From: Triangularia verruculosa
Taxonomy: Eukaryota > Ascomycota > Sordariomycetes > Sordariales > Podosporaceae
NCBI GenBank assembly: GCA_033296885.1
Contig: MU863894.1
Location: 62,001 to 126,000 of the forward strand
Direction: 5' to 3'
Length of the DNA stretch: 64,000 bases
In this document: positions 32,521 to 43,109 of the stretch, piece by piece
Position numbering within the stretch: position 1 is the stretch's first letter
Layout of the letters: every line of letters starts with the position of its first letter
Position numbers and translations under genes: made by a program
The notes under the pieces: model-generated
What the model was told of the DNA's origin: nothing
Databases searched by the model: none
Seen by the model: the letters and a program-made list of their open reading frames with translations, nothing else

Positions 32521-34167
32521 CTTTTCGGCAAGCGGGAGGTCGAGATTTGTAAACGCTTTTATCTTTGAAGTTGATTCGGTTAGAGACTGCATGCTGCCAC
32601 GACCGTATAGAAGCAAGAAAGTAGGATATGTGAGGTGTTGGAAGGGAACGGTCAGGTGATGGAGTAGTACCAAACACCAAACACCAGGTGGCTATGATGC
32701 TAGGGGCAGCAAAGGACACGAAGATCAGGTAGAAAATGAAAGCAGAAAACAAGAAAGAATTAATTATTAACTTACCACCGATGTCGGGAAATATGGACAA
32801 GAATAGGTACTTTCTATCTCTGTCACAAACGGTGATGTGGAATTGGCGAGAATTTAAAACCGAAAGGCAAAGTCGAGAAGGGAAATCGTGGGTAGTGACA
32901 AGGAACTCGATGTGGAAAACGTCGAGAGAGGGGCAAACCGAGTAGATATTGCCAGAGCCAGCAGCTGAAAAAGAACGGTACGACTCGGGTCTGGTTTTGG
33001 GATCACACCGGCCCAGAAAACCCAGATGAGAAATTATGAGGTGAGGTCCGGAAACATCATCATTGATAGTGAGCATGTGAGGTGGTGCAAGCTGTCAGGG
33101 AGATTAGCAGCATCCGACTGCGGATGTCAAACCGGCTTGGTTCCAATCTCATCTCATAGTTGATTCCGCTCTCGGTACGCACGGCGGGGCAATTAGAAGA
33201 AGGACTAAGTTCTTGAGAGTGCTCTTGTCTTTTGGGGCAGATTCCGCCGTTCTTACGGCCAATTCTGAGGCAGTCTGCCACCCAAACAGCACACGCAGAC
33301 ATCAAGGCTTGCAGGCCATCAGATGGTAAACTTGCTAAACAACACAACAAAGAAGGCGAGTTGTGCGGCAGCGGAAGGAGGACAACCGTGTAGACACGTT
33401 CCTCCATCACCCGGGAGTTTGCTGCCCGCGTAACACGGGGTCTCGTATGCGGCCAATCTGTCATCCTTTGCTCGACTGCGTACAACGATAGACTGTGCTT
33501 TGTGGAGGTCTGGGAACGGTTCCAAAGGTTTGACGGTCCCTCCAGCCTTTAGCCTTTCTCATTTCTTCAATACCAGCCAGATGGAGATCTCGATGTGTGT
33601 TGTATAAGGCTTGTACATGTATGTACAGGCCCTGATTGCCGTCTGGGAAGGGGTTACGTGCTCGCTTCCAGGCTCTTTGAGGTTTGATCAATGTCATATC
33701 AACAACCGCTGGCAACGGTAGCTGCAAGCCCCCGAACGGAATGTCAGAACAAACAATGTAACTCACTTCCCCTGTTCTTGCTCGCCCCTTCCATTCTCGA
33801 CATCATGGCAACCAAGGTCGGTAAATTCTAAGTCTTAAGAATGGAGACGAGGCATTCAAACGAATAATGTGACTGCTAAGTCCGAATATCAAAATCAAGG
33901 GTAGGTGCCTAGGCAATAGATGGGAACTCAGCGACCGACTTGAACTGATGTATCAAAGTCATCAGGTCCACTCGAGTCTCCCGTAGCACCTGGCAAGGGC
34001 TGCCTTCATTTTGTTGGTCAGTCGGTATTGGTAAGAGAAAGATTAAGAAAGCGGCATGACCACCAAGCTGTCCAAGGGGAAAGAGCACCTGTTCACCATG
34101 GATCATGGCACCAAACTTCATAACGTCGCCCCACCCAAGTAATTAAGATACTTATCGACCCTCACAT
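32521..34167. other. Divergent promoter region, no supported gene
   Basis: About 1.6 kb between the GPI-protein gene (-) and the OPT transporter (+). Open frames at 33060-33485 and 33461-33766 (-) have no recognisable content. A CCTAGG motif is near 33907. Confidence 0.4.
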
Positions 34168-36244
34168 ATGATCACCCGATTTTTGAGATATGACAGTATG
34201 AATATTTCTCCAGTTGCCGATGAAGAGAGTCAAAACGACGAAAGCCCTTCATTCACATGGCGCGCCGTTCTGGCGGGCTTTGCCATCGGTCTCCTCGTCA
34301 ACCTCTCCAACATCTACTATGGCCTGCGAATCGGTGCCGCCAGCCAAATGTCCATGGTGTCGGCGCTCCTCGGATTCATCAGTTTCGGTTTTTTGCAAAG
34401 ATTTCTCCGCATTTCACTTTCTCCATCCGAAAACGTTTTACTCTTGAGTGTCTCGACAGCCACAGAGTGCATGCCCCTCACAGCTGGCTTCATCAACGTC
34501 ATACCCGCACTTGAACACCTCATCAGCTCGGAAAATAATGGACAGCTGCAAGTAAATGCCGTCAACTTGATCATTTGGTCTATTGGGATCTGTGTCTTTG
34601 GTCTTGTTTTTGCCGCCGTATTTCGCAAGCATTTTGTCGTTCGGGAAAAGTTGCCGTGGCCTGGGGCGAGAGTAGCCGCCAACCTCATCAACACGCTTCA
34701 TCGCCGGAATCTAAGGCCTGGAACAGGCGAGTCTGGAGCGGAAAATGAGGCCCATGGACAAGGGGGTGACGGAGGAGCAGAAAATACCGATGTGGCCCAT
34801 GAGGAGCAAGCTCTTCTCACGCCCCAACCAACTGTTGAGGGACTCCGGTGGAATCGTGATATACATAGCCTTTTCCGAGGGTTTCTTCTCTCTTGGGGCC
34901 TAGGAACTATCACCTACTTTGTCCCAGTTCTTCGTGAGATCCCAGTGTTTGGGCATACTGCCTCGAAGAAGTGGTTGTGGTCTGTCGATCTTTCTCCAGG
35001 GTTTTTCGGCCAGGGCGTGATGGCAGGCCCTGCTGTCCCGCTGCACACAATGATGGGCGCCGTTGCTGGCTGGGGCATCCTGTCACCATATGCAAAAAAA
35101 AGAGGTTAGGCGCCAGGCGATGTTGATGACTGGGAAAACGGGGCAAGGGGGTGGATCATCTGGATCGCCCTGGCATCACTGCTTGCCGACACGTCTGTGA
35201 AGCTAGGCTGGCTTTTCGGGCGCGAGTTTGGCTTTTTCTTGGGTGACACCGAGGAAGCCTCGAACGACGAAGAAGAGGATACACCACCGCTTCGCGGGAG
35301 AAGACGGCTGGTCGTCAATTTCCTGATGTCAGTTCTAATCGCCGCTGTTGGTATGCATTTGACCTTTGGATCCGTGATCCCTTGGTATTATAGTGTTCTG
35401 GCTCTCACTTTGGCCCTTCCTATGGCAGCGGTGGGGATCAGATCTGTTGCAGAAACGGACCACAATCCCGAGTGTGCTTTAGGTGCGTAAGCTCCTTGAT
35501 GGTGGTACTTTTGATGGAGTGCTTACATCTGGCAGTATCACAGCTCGCATTCGCAACACTGTTGTCCTCATCAAATCCTAATGCAATCATCATTAATCTT
35601 CTCTCCGCAGCAATATCACAAGCTGGAGCAACTCAGGCGGGTGATATCTCCTACAACTTCCGGACTGGACAGCTGGTGGGGGCAAACCCAACAGATCAAC
35701 TACACGGACACATCATCGGGTCCGTCTTTGGCTCGTTCCTATCATGCGGCCTCTACACGCTTTACACGACGCAGCACCCCATTCCAGGGCCCTTGTTCAG
35801 GGTTCCAGCCGCCTTTCTTTTTTTGAACACGGCAAGACTGGCGATGCGTCAAAGTCTTCCAGAGGGTGTAGCCCCTTTTGCAATCGCCGCGGCAGGTCTA
35901 TCTGCCGTGAGCACCATTCTCAAAATAAGACATGCGGATCGCTGGTGGCAGACTTTTATTCCCACGGGGGTGTCCTTTGCAATTGGTGAATATTTCCGTA
36001 TTTTAATTTTCAGCGTAGGTGAGAATTGAAAGCTGATCAAGATGTCTTTTTTTCAGGAATTTACAACACACCATCCTTTACCATCACCCGTATCATGGGA
36101 GGTGTGTATTATTGGGCATATACAAGACTTCGTCAGAAGAAGGGGAGGGAGAACGATGACATTCTCGTCTTCGCGAGCGGTCTTGTCGTCGGAGAACCTG
36201 TCGCCAGCCTTACCTGTCTTGTTTCTGCCATGATGCTTAGGTAA
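34168..36244 (+). pseudogene. OPT-family oligopeptide transporter with one in-frame stop
   Basis: Three exons, 34168-35482, 35536-35985 and 36057-36244, with introns of 53 and 71 bp (both phase 1), would encode 650 residues. The sequence is a polytopic membrane protein of the OPT/YSL type (NLSNIYYGLRIGAASQMSMV, SENVLLLSVSTATECMPLTAGF, GQGVMAGPAVPLHTMMGA, PNAIIINLLSAAISQAGATQ and QAGDISYNFRTG). A TAG at 35107-35109 (codon 314) interrupts KKRG-*-APGDVDDWENGARGW. Related fungal transporters have Trp there (RGWAPG), so a single TGG to TAG change explains it. The frame, splice sites and conserved motifs before and after are otherwise intact. OPT proteins import small peptides or metal chelates by proton symport. 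Either this is a young pseudogene, a null allele, read-through, or a base-call error. Confidence 0.78.
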
Positions 36245-38146
36245 CGAATTAGGGAACTTTTAGAGCGGATGACAGTGAATGCCAGTCAGTCAGACAGATA
36301 GTCCGCGTCTCTTTTCTTGGTATTTTTACATGGAATAAGGCGTTGTGACCGCCGTTCAGGGCTTCATCGATCCTTTTATTTACCTGCCCGTGTCGGTTTC
36401 CAAGGGGATGCCAGGGATTCAGGGGTTCAGTGGTTTTGCCAAGCTGCAGCACAGCAGCAAAGTGATGTAGAGTACGGTATGGCGATCGAGTGCTATAGAC
36501 GCAAGATTATCGATGTTCTTCGTGTTGCACGATAAATTTTATTCTTTCCCACTTTGAATACATTTGTAACATCCACATGTGTAATGGTGATGGTTACACG
36601 GCGCGCGAAGGATGAACGAGTGGTGTCATTGGGGTTGCAAGTTGGAAGACAACATCAGTGCTGAAAGGAATATGAGAAGCTCTAACGATCGGAGGGACGG
36701 AGAAAATGGTAGGGTTTCTCGACAGTGCATCATGTTGACCAGAGGAATTCATGGAGAAAAATGGTTCATAGGGCAGTTAGCAGCATAGGTAAGATACATT
36801 TACAAACACCAAAAATACAATGTGTGACACCCAAACGTATCGTGTGGGGCTGTCAACAGATGGCAGACGTGCTGCATGCTTGGATGTCGTGCTGCTGAGG
36901 CCAAAGGACTGTAGAAGAGGTTGTTGTAGTAAGATGGAAGAACATGATCAGGTGGAGAGCATCGTCAAGTCGGAACCATGGTTCCACCGTCACTATTCTC
37001 TGGAATCCAAGTATCAACCGGGTATCATGTGCCTTCTCAGCATTCGGCGTCGTGTCTGCAAAAGCGTCGGCTGGGAGAATCAAAGCGTACAGCTGTGCTG
37101 AAGAAGTGAGCTTTCCCGAAGCTTTTGCGCCGTGGCATCATCAAAGCTCCCAGGACCCCACTGAAACGTCACCGAGCGAGAGCCAATCGCCTGGTCTGTG
37201 CAGCCTGGTATCCCCGTTTCCCGCCGATGGTGGTTTGTTCTGTTGTGCACTGCCATTGAAGATGGAGGCCGGCTTTGATTTGAGAGATAGACGGTAGCGC
37301 TTAGTCGTGGATAGACCAACATTGTTTCTACTTCACTATTCATAGAAAACGGCAATTGGCCAGACTGACAGGCGTTCAATGGGCGATGGAACTACGGCGC
37401 TGAATGAGAGGGCCACACCTACTAGGTAGCGGGTGAAGAAGGGAGGTCCGTCTAAAACCGCCGGGCTAGGCGGGCGCGAGGTGGACAAATTAACCAGTAT
37501 ATCCGCACATTTTAGTCTCCAATTTTTTGTCCACGGGCTCGCGGCTGGCCACCTCCACCGCGACCTTCCCATCCTGATTCCTGTCACTGGGCCATCGCCT
37601 CTCTCTCTCTCTCTCTCTCCCTCCCTCTCGCCGGTCAATTCACCGTCTAGGAAGCTTTCGTTTTCTGCTCTTCCATCCTTCCTTGCGCGCGCATCCCGCC
37701 ATCTCCTTTTTGTACATACGCACCGACCCTTCCCGCCCACCGCACAACCAGGGCACTGGCAATCCGCCATCCGAGCTCGCGACACGAAATAGTTGGAAAG
37801 GGCACGAACCACGCCCACCGCCGCCTTCTTCCATTCTTGTTTGCTTGAAAGTCTTATCAGGAGCGCGCCTGACAACACTGCGACTCCCCGTCGCAAATAG
37901 ATACACCAAACAAACAGACGGCCGCAACCAATTCCATCCTCTCGCCGTCGCCGTCGTCTGTCCGCCGTTTCCGGAAGTTGTGGTTGAAATATCAGGGAGG
38001 CGGCCTGCCCATCTATCGCTTCAGCTGGGGCTCGGACATCTGTCGCAGCAGGACAACCGTCCTGGCTCGGCCACCAATAATCAACCGACATCTCTTTTTT
38101 CCATTGATTTTGTTTTGTTTTTTGGTATTCTGGGCCGACCAACATC
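36245..38146. other. Intergenic, with CT-rich leader of the next gene
   Basis: About 1.9 kb. The 3' part from about 37550 is pyrimidine-rich, as in many fungal promoters and leaders, and includes a CT microsatellite. No gene is supported; open frames such as 37336-38517 (-) are antisense to the CT-rich leader and the next gene. Confidence 0.45.
37599..37619. repeat. CT dinucleotide microsatellite
   Basis: About ten CT units lie in the pyrimidine-rich region upstream of the ubiquitin-fold gene. CT-rich blocks are common in strong filamentous-fungal promoters. Confidence 0.75.
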
Positions 38147-38998
38147 ATGGCCGACGTTAAGCCAGAGACGAGCACCGCACCGCCGCCCCCATTGAGTGAG
38201 CAAGAGCAGCAGCCACAGCAAGAGGAACCGGAACAATCTACAGAGACCGGAACATCCAAGGTAGTAGAATGCCCTGAAATAACAGTAGCATTATCCTCCG
38301 CCGACGCGACACCAAGCTCACCCACCGAACCGACCCCGAAAGGAAAAGACAAGAATGAGGAAGCCCCGCCACCACCTTCATCAGCCCTCGAAAAGGCGAC
38401 TCTAACCGCTGCCCCGGCAAAAAATGACGACTCTCTCTCAATAGAGCCCACATCTGCTCTTCCTCCCCCAGCCATGTCCGATTCCGTATCGCCGTCTGCC
38501 CCAGTCTGCACCATCACGCTGCTCCTCCCTACAGGCGCTCGACACCCTTATAAGATTGACGAGAAGTATCTGTCCAAGCGGGGAGTCGATATACCAGAAT
38601 ATCTCGAGGATGGAGGAGTTAAGGACCCGTTCAGCATATCAGTCTACAAGCTCAAGGAGCTGATTTTGAGGGAGTGGAGGGACGAATGGGATGGCAAGCC
38701 GGCGAGTCCGAGCAGTATCAGGTTGATTCACTTTGGGAAGCTATTGGACGATAAGGAGCCACTGAAAAGTATGTTTTTCCCCCATTGGGAGAGCCCAAAT
38801 ATCTTCGCCCTTGCAAAGAGTCACTAACATGGCAAATTCACAGAGTACCAACTGAGTAAAGATGCGCCCAATGTCGTGCACATGTCGGTGCGACCCGCAG
38901 AGATGATGGAAGAGGATGAGGGTACCAAGGGTGGTAAGGCCAGCTCCCGAGAGGGAAGGACTAGAGAGGGCGGGGGCGGCTGCTGTGTCATTCTATAA
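38147..38998 (+). CDS. Membrane-anchored ubiquitin-fold protein with CaaX tail
   Basis: Two exons, 38147-38768 and 38844-38998, with a 75-bp intron (GTATGT..CACAG, phase 1); 258 residues. Residues 1-120 are a low-complexity Pro/Glu/Ser/Thr extension. The following about 110 residues show the ubiquitin-like fold of MUB/UBL3 proteins: CTITLLLPTGARHPYKIDEKY, a helix VYKLKELILREW, IRLIHFGKLLDDKEPL, and a final strand VVHMSVRP. The last residues are GGGGCCVIL, where CVIL is a CaaX box that predicts geranylgeranylation and the Cys before it could be palmitoylated. Plant and animal relatives sit on the plasma membrane and recruit E2 enzymes or sort proteins into exosomes. An in-frame ATG at residue 109 could start a shorter product close to the usual size of about 120-150 residues. 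Confidence 0.85.
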
Positions 38999-39616
38999 AG
39001 GATGTCTCCCCCCCCCCCCCCCCCAGACTTGCGATTTGTATTTGTTTCCATCAACGTCAACACACCTCGACTGATTTGCATTTGTTTTGGCATGGAGCTT
39101 CAGGACTGGTTGGTCTTACAGGGACAGTACTATTTTTTTGGTGTATGATCTTCTAAGAGTCTTTTCATACATCTAGGGAATCTGGTTGGGTGGCGTTGGA
39201 TCAGCGTGTAAATTTCGGCCTCTATACATATTGTTGGTCTTTTAGGGAATGGGAGCTGTATTTGACACTTTATGTTGTAATGTCTTGAGTGTGTGACATT
39301 GGGTTAATAAACACTGTATCTCTCCTTGCTAGATGGCTAAATTTCGAAGGCCTCGGCAGTCCAGGGCCAAGACCACACTGTAGCCTAGACGAGGGTTTCC
39401 AGTAGTTGCCTTGGTGAGCAAACATGAGCTATAAGAACTTGTCGTGCTTCGTGTAGTGCTGATGGTATTTCCTCAAAACTTTCGCACAAAAGTTGCTCGC
39501 AAAAACGTTGATTTGGTGTTGATTTGTTCATGCCAGTTGATTTGTAAACCTCTCCTTGCTAACCCTTTGCCAGGGACTTATCGTCTACCCGTCCATTCCT
39601 CGATATTGTTCTCCAA
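38999..39616. other. Convergent 3' flanks with poly-C tract
   Basis: About 620 bp between the ubiquitin-fold gene and UMP1. A run of about 17 C lies at 39008-39024, ten bases after the stop codon, and may vary in length or be a sequencing artefact. An AATAAAC signal is at 39307-39313. Confidence 0.5.
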
Positions 39617-40131
39617 TTACATCTTCACCTTGCGCTCGATTTCCTCGTGTACGCTGATGTGCGCCCCGTTCTCCTCCCCAGTGAATACATCTTCCCACTC
39701 AATGATACCGTCCCGCCCAGTCAGAATCTCCTCATGGATGCTAGGTGTGCTGCCGCCCAGAGCCAGGGGCTTCCATGTTCCCTCCCGGGTGATCTTGAGC
39801 TCCATCCCTCTGCGGACTGGCTCGGCAATGCCGTATGTACGGCGGAGTGTCTCCATCTTGAGCTGCTCGCGGGTGGCCTCCCATTGTTTCAGACGAGCCT
39901 CGAGAGGGTGTGCGGAGATGGCCTGGGTCGCAGGGGTTGTGAGGGGGTTGGCACCGAGACCAGCGCGGAGTGTGTCGTGGAGACCGGGCGCTGAAGGGGC
40001 GACGTGCGCTCGGGAGGGCTGATGGGTGAAGGAGGATGACGGGTTGGACTCGGGCACGATGCGGAGAGACTGGTGAGCGAGTTCAAGTTAGCTAGTGGGA
40101 AGCGGTGGAGGGGCTGGCGGCGACTCACCAT
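39617..40131 (-). CDS. ump1: Proteasome maturation factor Ump1
   Basis: The first coding exon is only the ATG at 40131-40129; a GTGAGT donor follows at once, and a 59-bp intron ends in CACCAG before exon 2 at 40069-39617. The product is 151 residues starting MSLRIVPESN. Without this splice the frame has no suitable ATG. The family signature LKMETLRRTYGIAEPVRRGMEL is present, as is the C-terminal EWEDVFTGEE. Ump1/POMP is a chaperone that sits inside the half 20S proteasome and is degraded as the first substrate when two halves join. It is transcribed divergently from the twin-ABC ATPase gene with about 460 bp between the start codons. Confidence 0.93.
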
Positions 40132-40589
40132 TTCAATAGATTTCTTCCGTGTCTTGTCGATTTGCTACTTGTCTTTGAATATAAAAGTACGCCGGATGCC
40201 TTCCCCTGGGTTCGGAGGTATTTGCAGCTGGTCTGGCGGTCAAACTGGTGGTGGTGTTGATAGTGTCGTTGGAGGAAGCTCGGAGGTGGCAGTTACAATT
40301 GTCAAGGCTCCAACAGCCTCGCGTCGCTGGTTGGTGCCTGCCGTCACAACGTCAGACGGAAAGTGGGTCTATCCTCAAAGGCAAGGTTTATGTAATTGAC
40401 CCCCACTTATCCACTGCCCCAGTTTAGGTACGGGGACCCTTGTCCGTGCCCACCGTTTACGAGCAGGGGCATTGGATGGTGGTGACATCCAGGTAGGTCT
40501 CTTGTGAGTGAGCGAGCTGGAAGGGTTTACTCCGTCTTGTTCGAATCTTCAACTGTCTTTCTGTCTCTGTTAGCACAAAACCCCAAAAC
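40132..40589. other. Divergent promoter of ump1 and the ABC ATPase
   Basis: About 460 bp shared by both genes. A GGTGGCA at 40286-40292 resembles the core of the proteasome-associated element known from yeast (GGTGGCAAA) but lacks its end, so I do not call it a site. Confidence 0.4.
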
Positions 40590-42446
40590 ATGCGTATACC
40601 TCCCCCACCCTTTGCCAAACGGCTCACCAGCCCACCAGTCATCAACATCAAATCGGGAGCTTCTTTTTTCCGCCGACATCCCTCCTCTCGGCCTCCACCA
40701 AGTCAACATCCTCACCAGCAACAACCCAAGAATGACAACCCCCCTCTCTTCAAGGGAGTCTCCTTCCAAATACCCTCTCATCTCCCTCAGTCATCTCAGC
40801 AAAATGAATCCAGCTGGGTAGTCATCGGTCCCTCCCGCTCCGGCAAAACGTCATTCCTTCAGATGCTGCGTGGAGAGCTCCATTGCTCTCCTGTTTCGGC
40901 AAGAACATGGCCTTGGCTGACTCAACATAACCTGACGCCCCAAACAGCGATCAAATATGTTGGATTCAATGGCAAGGGAATATCAGAGGTCACCACTTCG
41001 GCCTACCTGTCAGCAAGGTATGAAAGTCTAAGAGAAGACACCGACTTCTCGTTAAAGGAATACTTGCTGGGCGAGACGCAGTTCAATCTGGGGCATATTC
41101 CAGGAGAGCACATCATTGATCGTCTCTTATTTGACAAGGTTGTCAAGGATCTCCGATTGACCGAGTTGCTGGATATTCCGGTGGCCTTCTTGTCAAACGG
41201 ACAGTCGAGGCGAGCGGCCATCGCCAAGGCTTTGATGGCAGAGCCCGAAGTGCTGTTGCTGGATGAGCCGTTTGTGGGGTTGGATCCGGGAGCATCCCGA
41301 GGACTGGGTGAGATGCTAAAGGCCTTGGCGGAGAGGGCGAGTCCGAGGGTGGTCATCAGCTCTCGGCCACAGGATCCTCTGCCAGACTGGATACAAAGGG
41401 TCGTATATCTGGAGGGAGCGGGCGAGGTGGCTGTCACTGGGGAGCTAGAAGCTGATGCTGTTCAAGATGGACTCGTGAAAGACACGGGTGGAAGAAAGCA
41501 GGTGGAAATCATCAGAGATGCCGACGAGGGCGCGCTGGGAGACCCTCTCGTGGAAATAAAGGGGTGCATGGTGCGTTATGGAAACAAAATCGCGCTGGGA
41601 AACTGGGAAGGCGGGCTGCATTGGACAGTGAGAAGAGGCCAAAGATGGGGTGTTTTCGGACCCAATGGCTCTGGCAAGACGACTATTGTAGCGCTGCTCT
41701 GCTCTGACCATCCTCAAACCTACTCGCTTCCTATCAAACTATTTGGTCGCAACCGGATGCCAGATCCAGGGTCTGATGAGCGACCGCTGACTTTTTGGGA
41801 CATCCAATCTCGGGTTGGGCATTCAAGCCCAGAGATCCACAGGCACATGCCTCGCAGCTTGAACGTCCGGCAGGTGTTGGAAAGCGCATGGGCAGACACT
41901 TTCAAGGGTGTGCCCAAGCTGGACCAAGAGGCAAAAGACAAGGTGGAAGCAACTCTCAGGTGGTTTGAGAAGGAACTAAATCCTAGATATTCCAAGGACA
42001 GAGACAGCCCAAGTGGCGATATTGCGTGGGCCCAGGACTACCTGTTTGGCGGGCTGTCCTTTAGCGCGCAACGAGTGTTGCTGTTTCTGCGCGCCATCAT
42101 CAAACATCCGGACATTGTGGTTCTCGACGAAGCTTTCAGCGGTATGGATGAGTATGTCCGGGACAAGTGCATGCTCTTTCTGGCTTGCGGCGAAGAAAAA
42201 GCATATACCGCTGACAGAACCGTCGCGAAGCATCCCGTGCCAGAGAACATCAAAGTCAAGGGACTAGGTGAGGACCAGGCTCTGATCTGCATCAGCCATG
42301 TCAAAGAGGAGGTTCCCGACTGTGTCAAGGAGTGGATGTGTCTTCCAGAGCCAAACATGGGGTTACCAGCTCGCTTCGGACGACTGGAGAGGCCGCTCAA
42401 GACGGATGAAAAGACCTGGATGCACGACATTTGGGCCCTGAAATGA
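40590..42446 (+). CDS. Soluble twin-ABC ATPase (ModF/PhrA-like, similar to yeast YDR061W)
   Basis: A single exon of 618 residues. Two ABC ATPase domains lie in tandem with no membrane segment. Domain 1 has Walker A GPSRSGKTS, signature FLSNGQSRR and Walker B LLLDEPFVGLD. Domain 2 has Walker A GPNGSGKTT, a degenerate signature FGGLSFSAQR and Walker B IVVLDEAFSGMD. This layout matches the E. coli ModF/PhrA-like family and yeast YDR061W, whose role is not firmly known. The N-terminal 60 residues are rich in Arg, Pro and Ser with no acids until after residue 45, which could serve as a mitochondrial presequence. The start is the first ATG after a stop-rich leader. Confidence 0.88.
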   Translation: MRIPPPPFAKRLTSPPVINIKSGASFFRRHPSSRPPPSQHPHQQQPKNDNPPLFKGVSFQIPSHLPQSSQQNESSWVVIGPSRSGKTSFLQMLRGELHCSPVSARTWPWLTQHNLTPQTAIKYVGFNGKGISEVTTSAYLSARYESLREDTDFSLKEYLLGETQFNLGHIPGEHIIDRLLFDKVVKDLRLTELLDIPVAFLSNGQSRRAAIAKALMAEPEVLLLDEPFVGLDPGASRGLGEMLKALAERASPRVVISSRPQDPLPDWIQRVVYLEGAGEVAVTGELEADAVQDGLVKDTGGRKQVEIIRDADEGALGDPLVEIKGCMVRYGNKIALGNWEGGLHWTVRRGQRWGVFGPNGSGKTTIVALLCSDHPQTYSLPIKLFGRNRMPDPGSDERPLTFWDIQSRVGHSSPEIHRHMPRSLNVRQVLESAWADTFKGVPKLDQEAKDKVEATLRWFEKELNPRYSKDRDSPSGDIAWAQDYLFGGLSFSAQRVLLFLRAIIKHPDIVVLDEAFSGMDEYVRDKCMLFLACGEEKAYTADRTVAKHPVPENIKVKGLGEDQALICISHVKEEVPDCVKEWMCLPEPNMGLPARFGRLERPLKTDEKTWMHDIWALK

Positions 42447-43109
42447 ACGAGTTTGGTTCACAACTTAGCATGCTGCCCCTCAAAAGGCTCAATTTGTCCC
42501 TATACTTGGTTCTTGATACTCCCAAACTATCATAGGACGGTATATCTGGCCAAACCCGATATTAGGCGGATAAGCCTACCTGGACTCGTGCGCTGCCATT
42601 TATCTTGTATCGTCTTGGCCCATCCTCGAATCCCTAGATTCAGACCAACAGACAATGCACATGTCTCAAAGGATTACTGTAGTAGCACCACAGCACAGGT
42701 AGAGATGATATGCCGAAAGGGTAACACTCGAAACCAACTCTAGGCCCGATGGTACCAACCCACCAAGGATGGACCACTCACGTGGTGCCATGACTTCCTC
42801 GGTTCCAAACCAGGATCCGTTTGCGTCCGGAAATCTGGTGCTGCAGTGCTACCCTCAAGCTGACTGTTTTTAGCCGTCTCTGGGAGTTGAATGCCAAGGA
42901 CTGAACGTCAGATGACGGGGGGCGCAATGACACCTTTAAGCATATCAGCGTGGTCTTTTAGAGCCTTGTCTTGTCTTATCTTACTCCCGAGCACAAGAAT
43001 CGTAATATTCGGTGCCGTTCTCTGGGCAGCAAATCGCACAGTATCGATCTTGCATATAGTGATAAGTCATGAAAAGTGGAAAGGCTGTCAAGACCAGAGT
43101 CGAAAAAAA
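42447..43109. other. Intergenic; promoter of the caspase-like gene
   Basis: About 660 bp between two plus-strand genes. The frame of the caspase-like gene is open back to an ATG at 42891, but those 73 codons read as hydrophobic, non-conserved sequence and I treat them as untranslated. Confidence 0.4.

Noticed and set aside
37336..38517. 393-codon minus-strand frame
   Set aside because: Mirrors the CT-rich leader and first exon of the ubiquitin-fold gene; contains repeated REGERERERG from the CT microsatellite.
42891..43109. N-terminal extension of the caspase-like gene from an upstream ATG
   Set aside because: The 73 added residues are hydrophobic and unlike the soluble domain; the ATG at 43110 fits better, though this is not proven.
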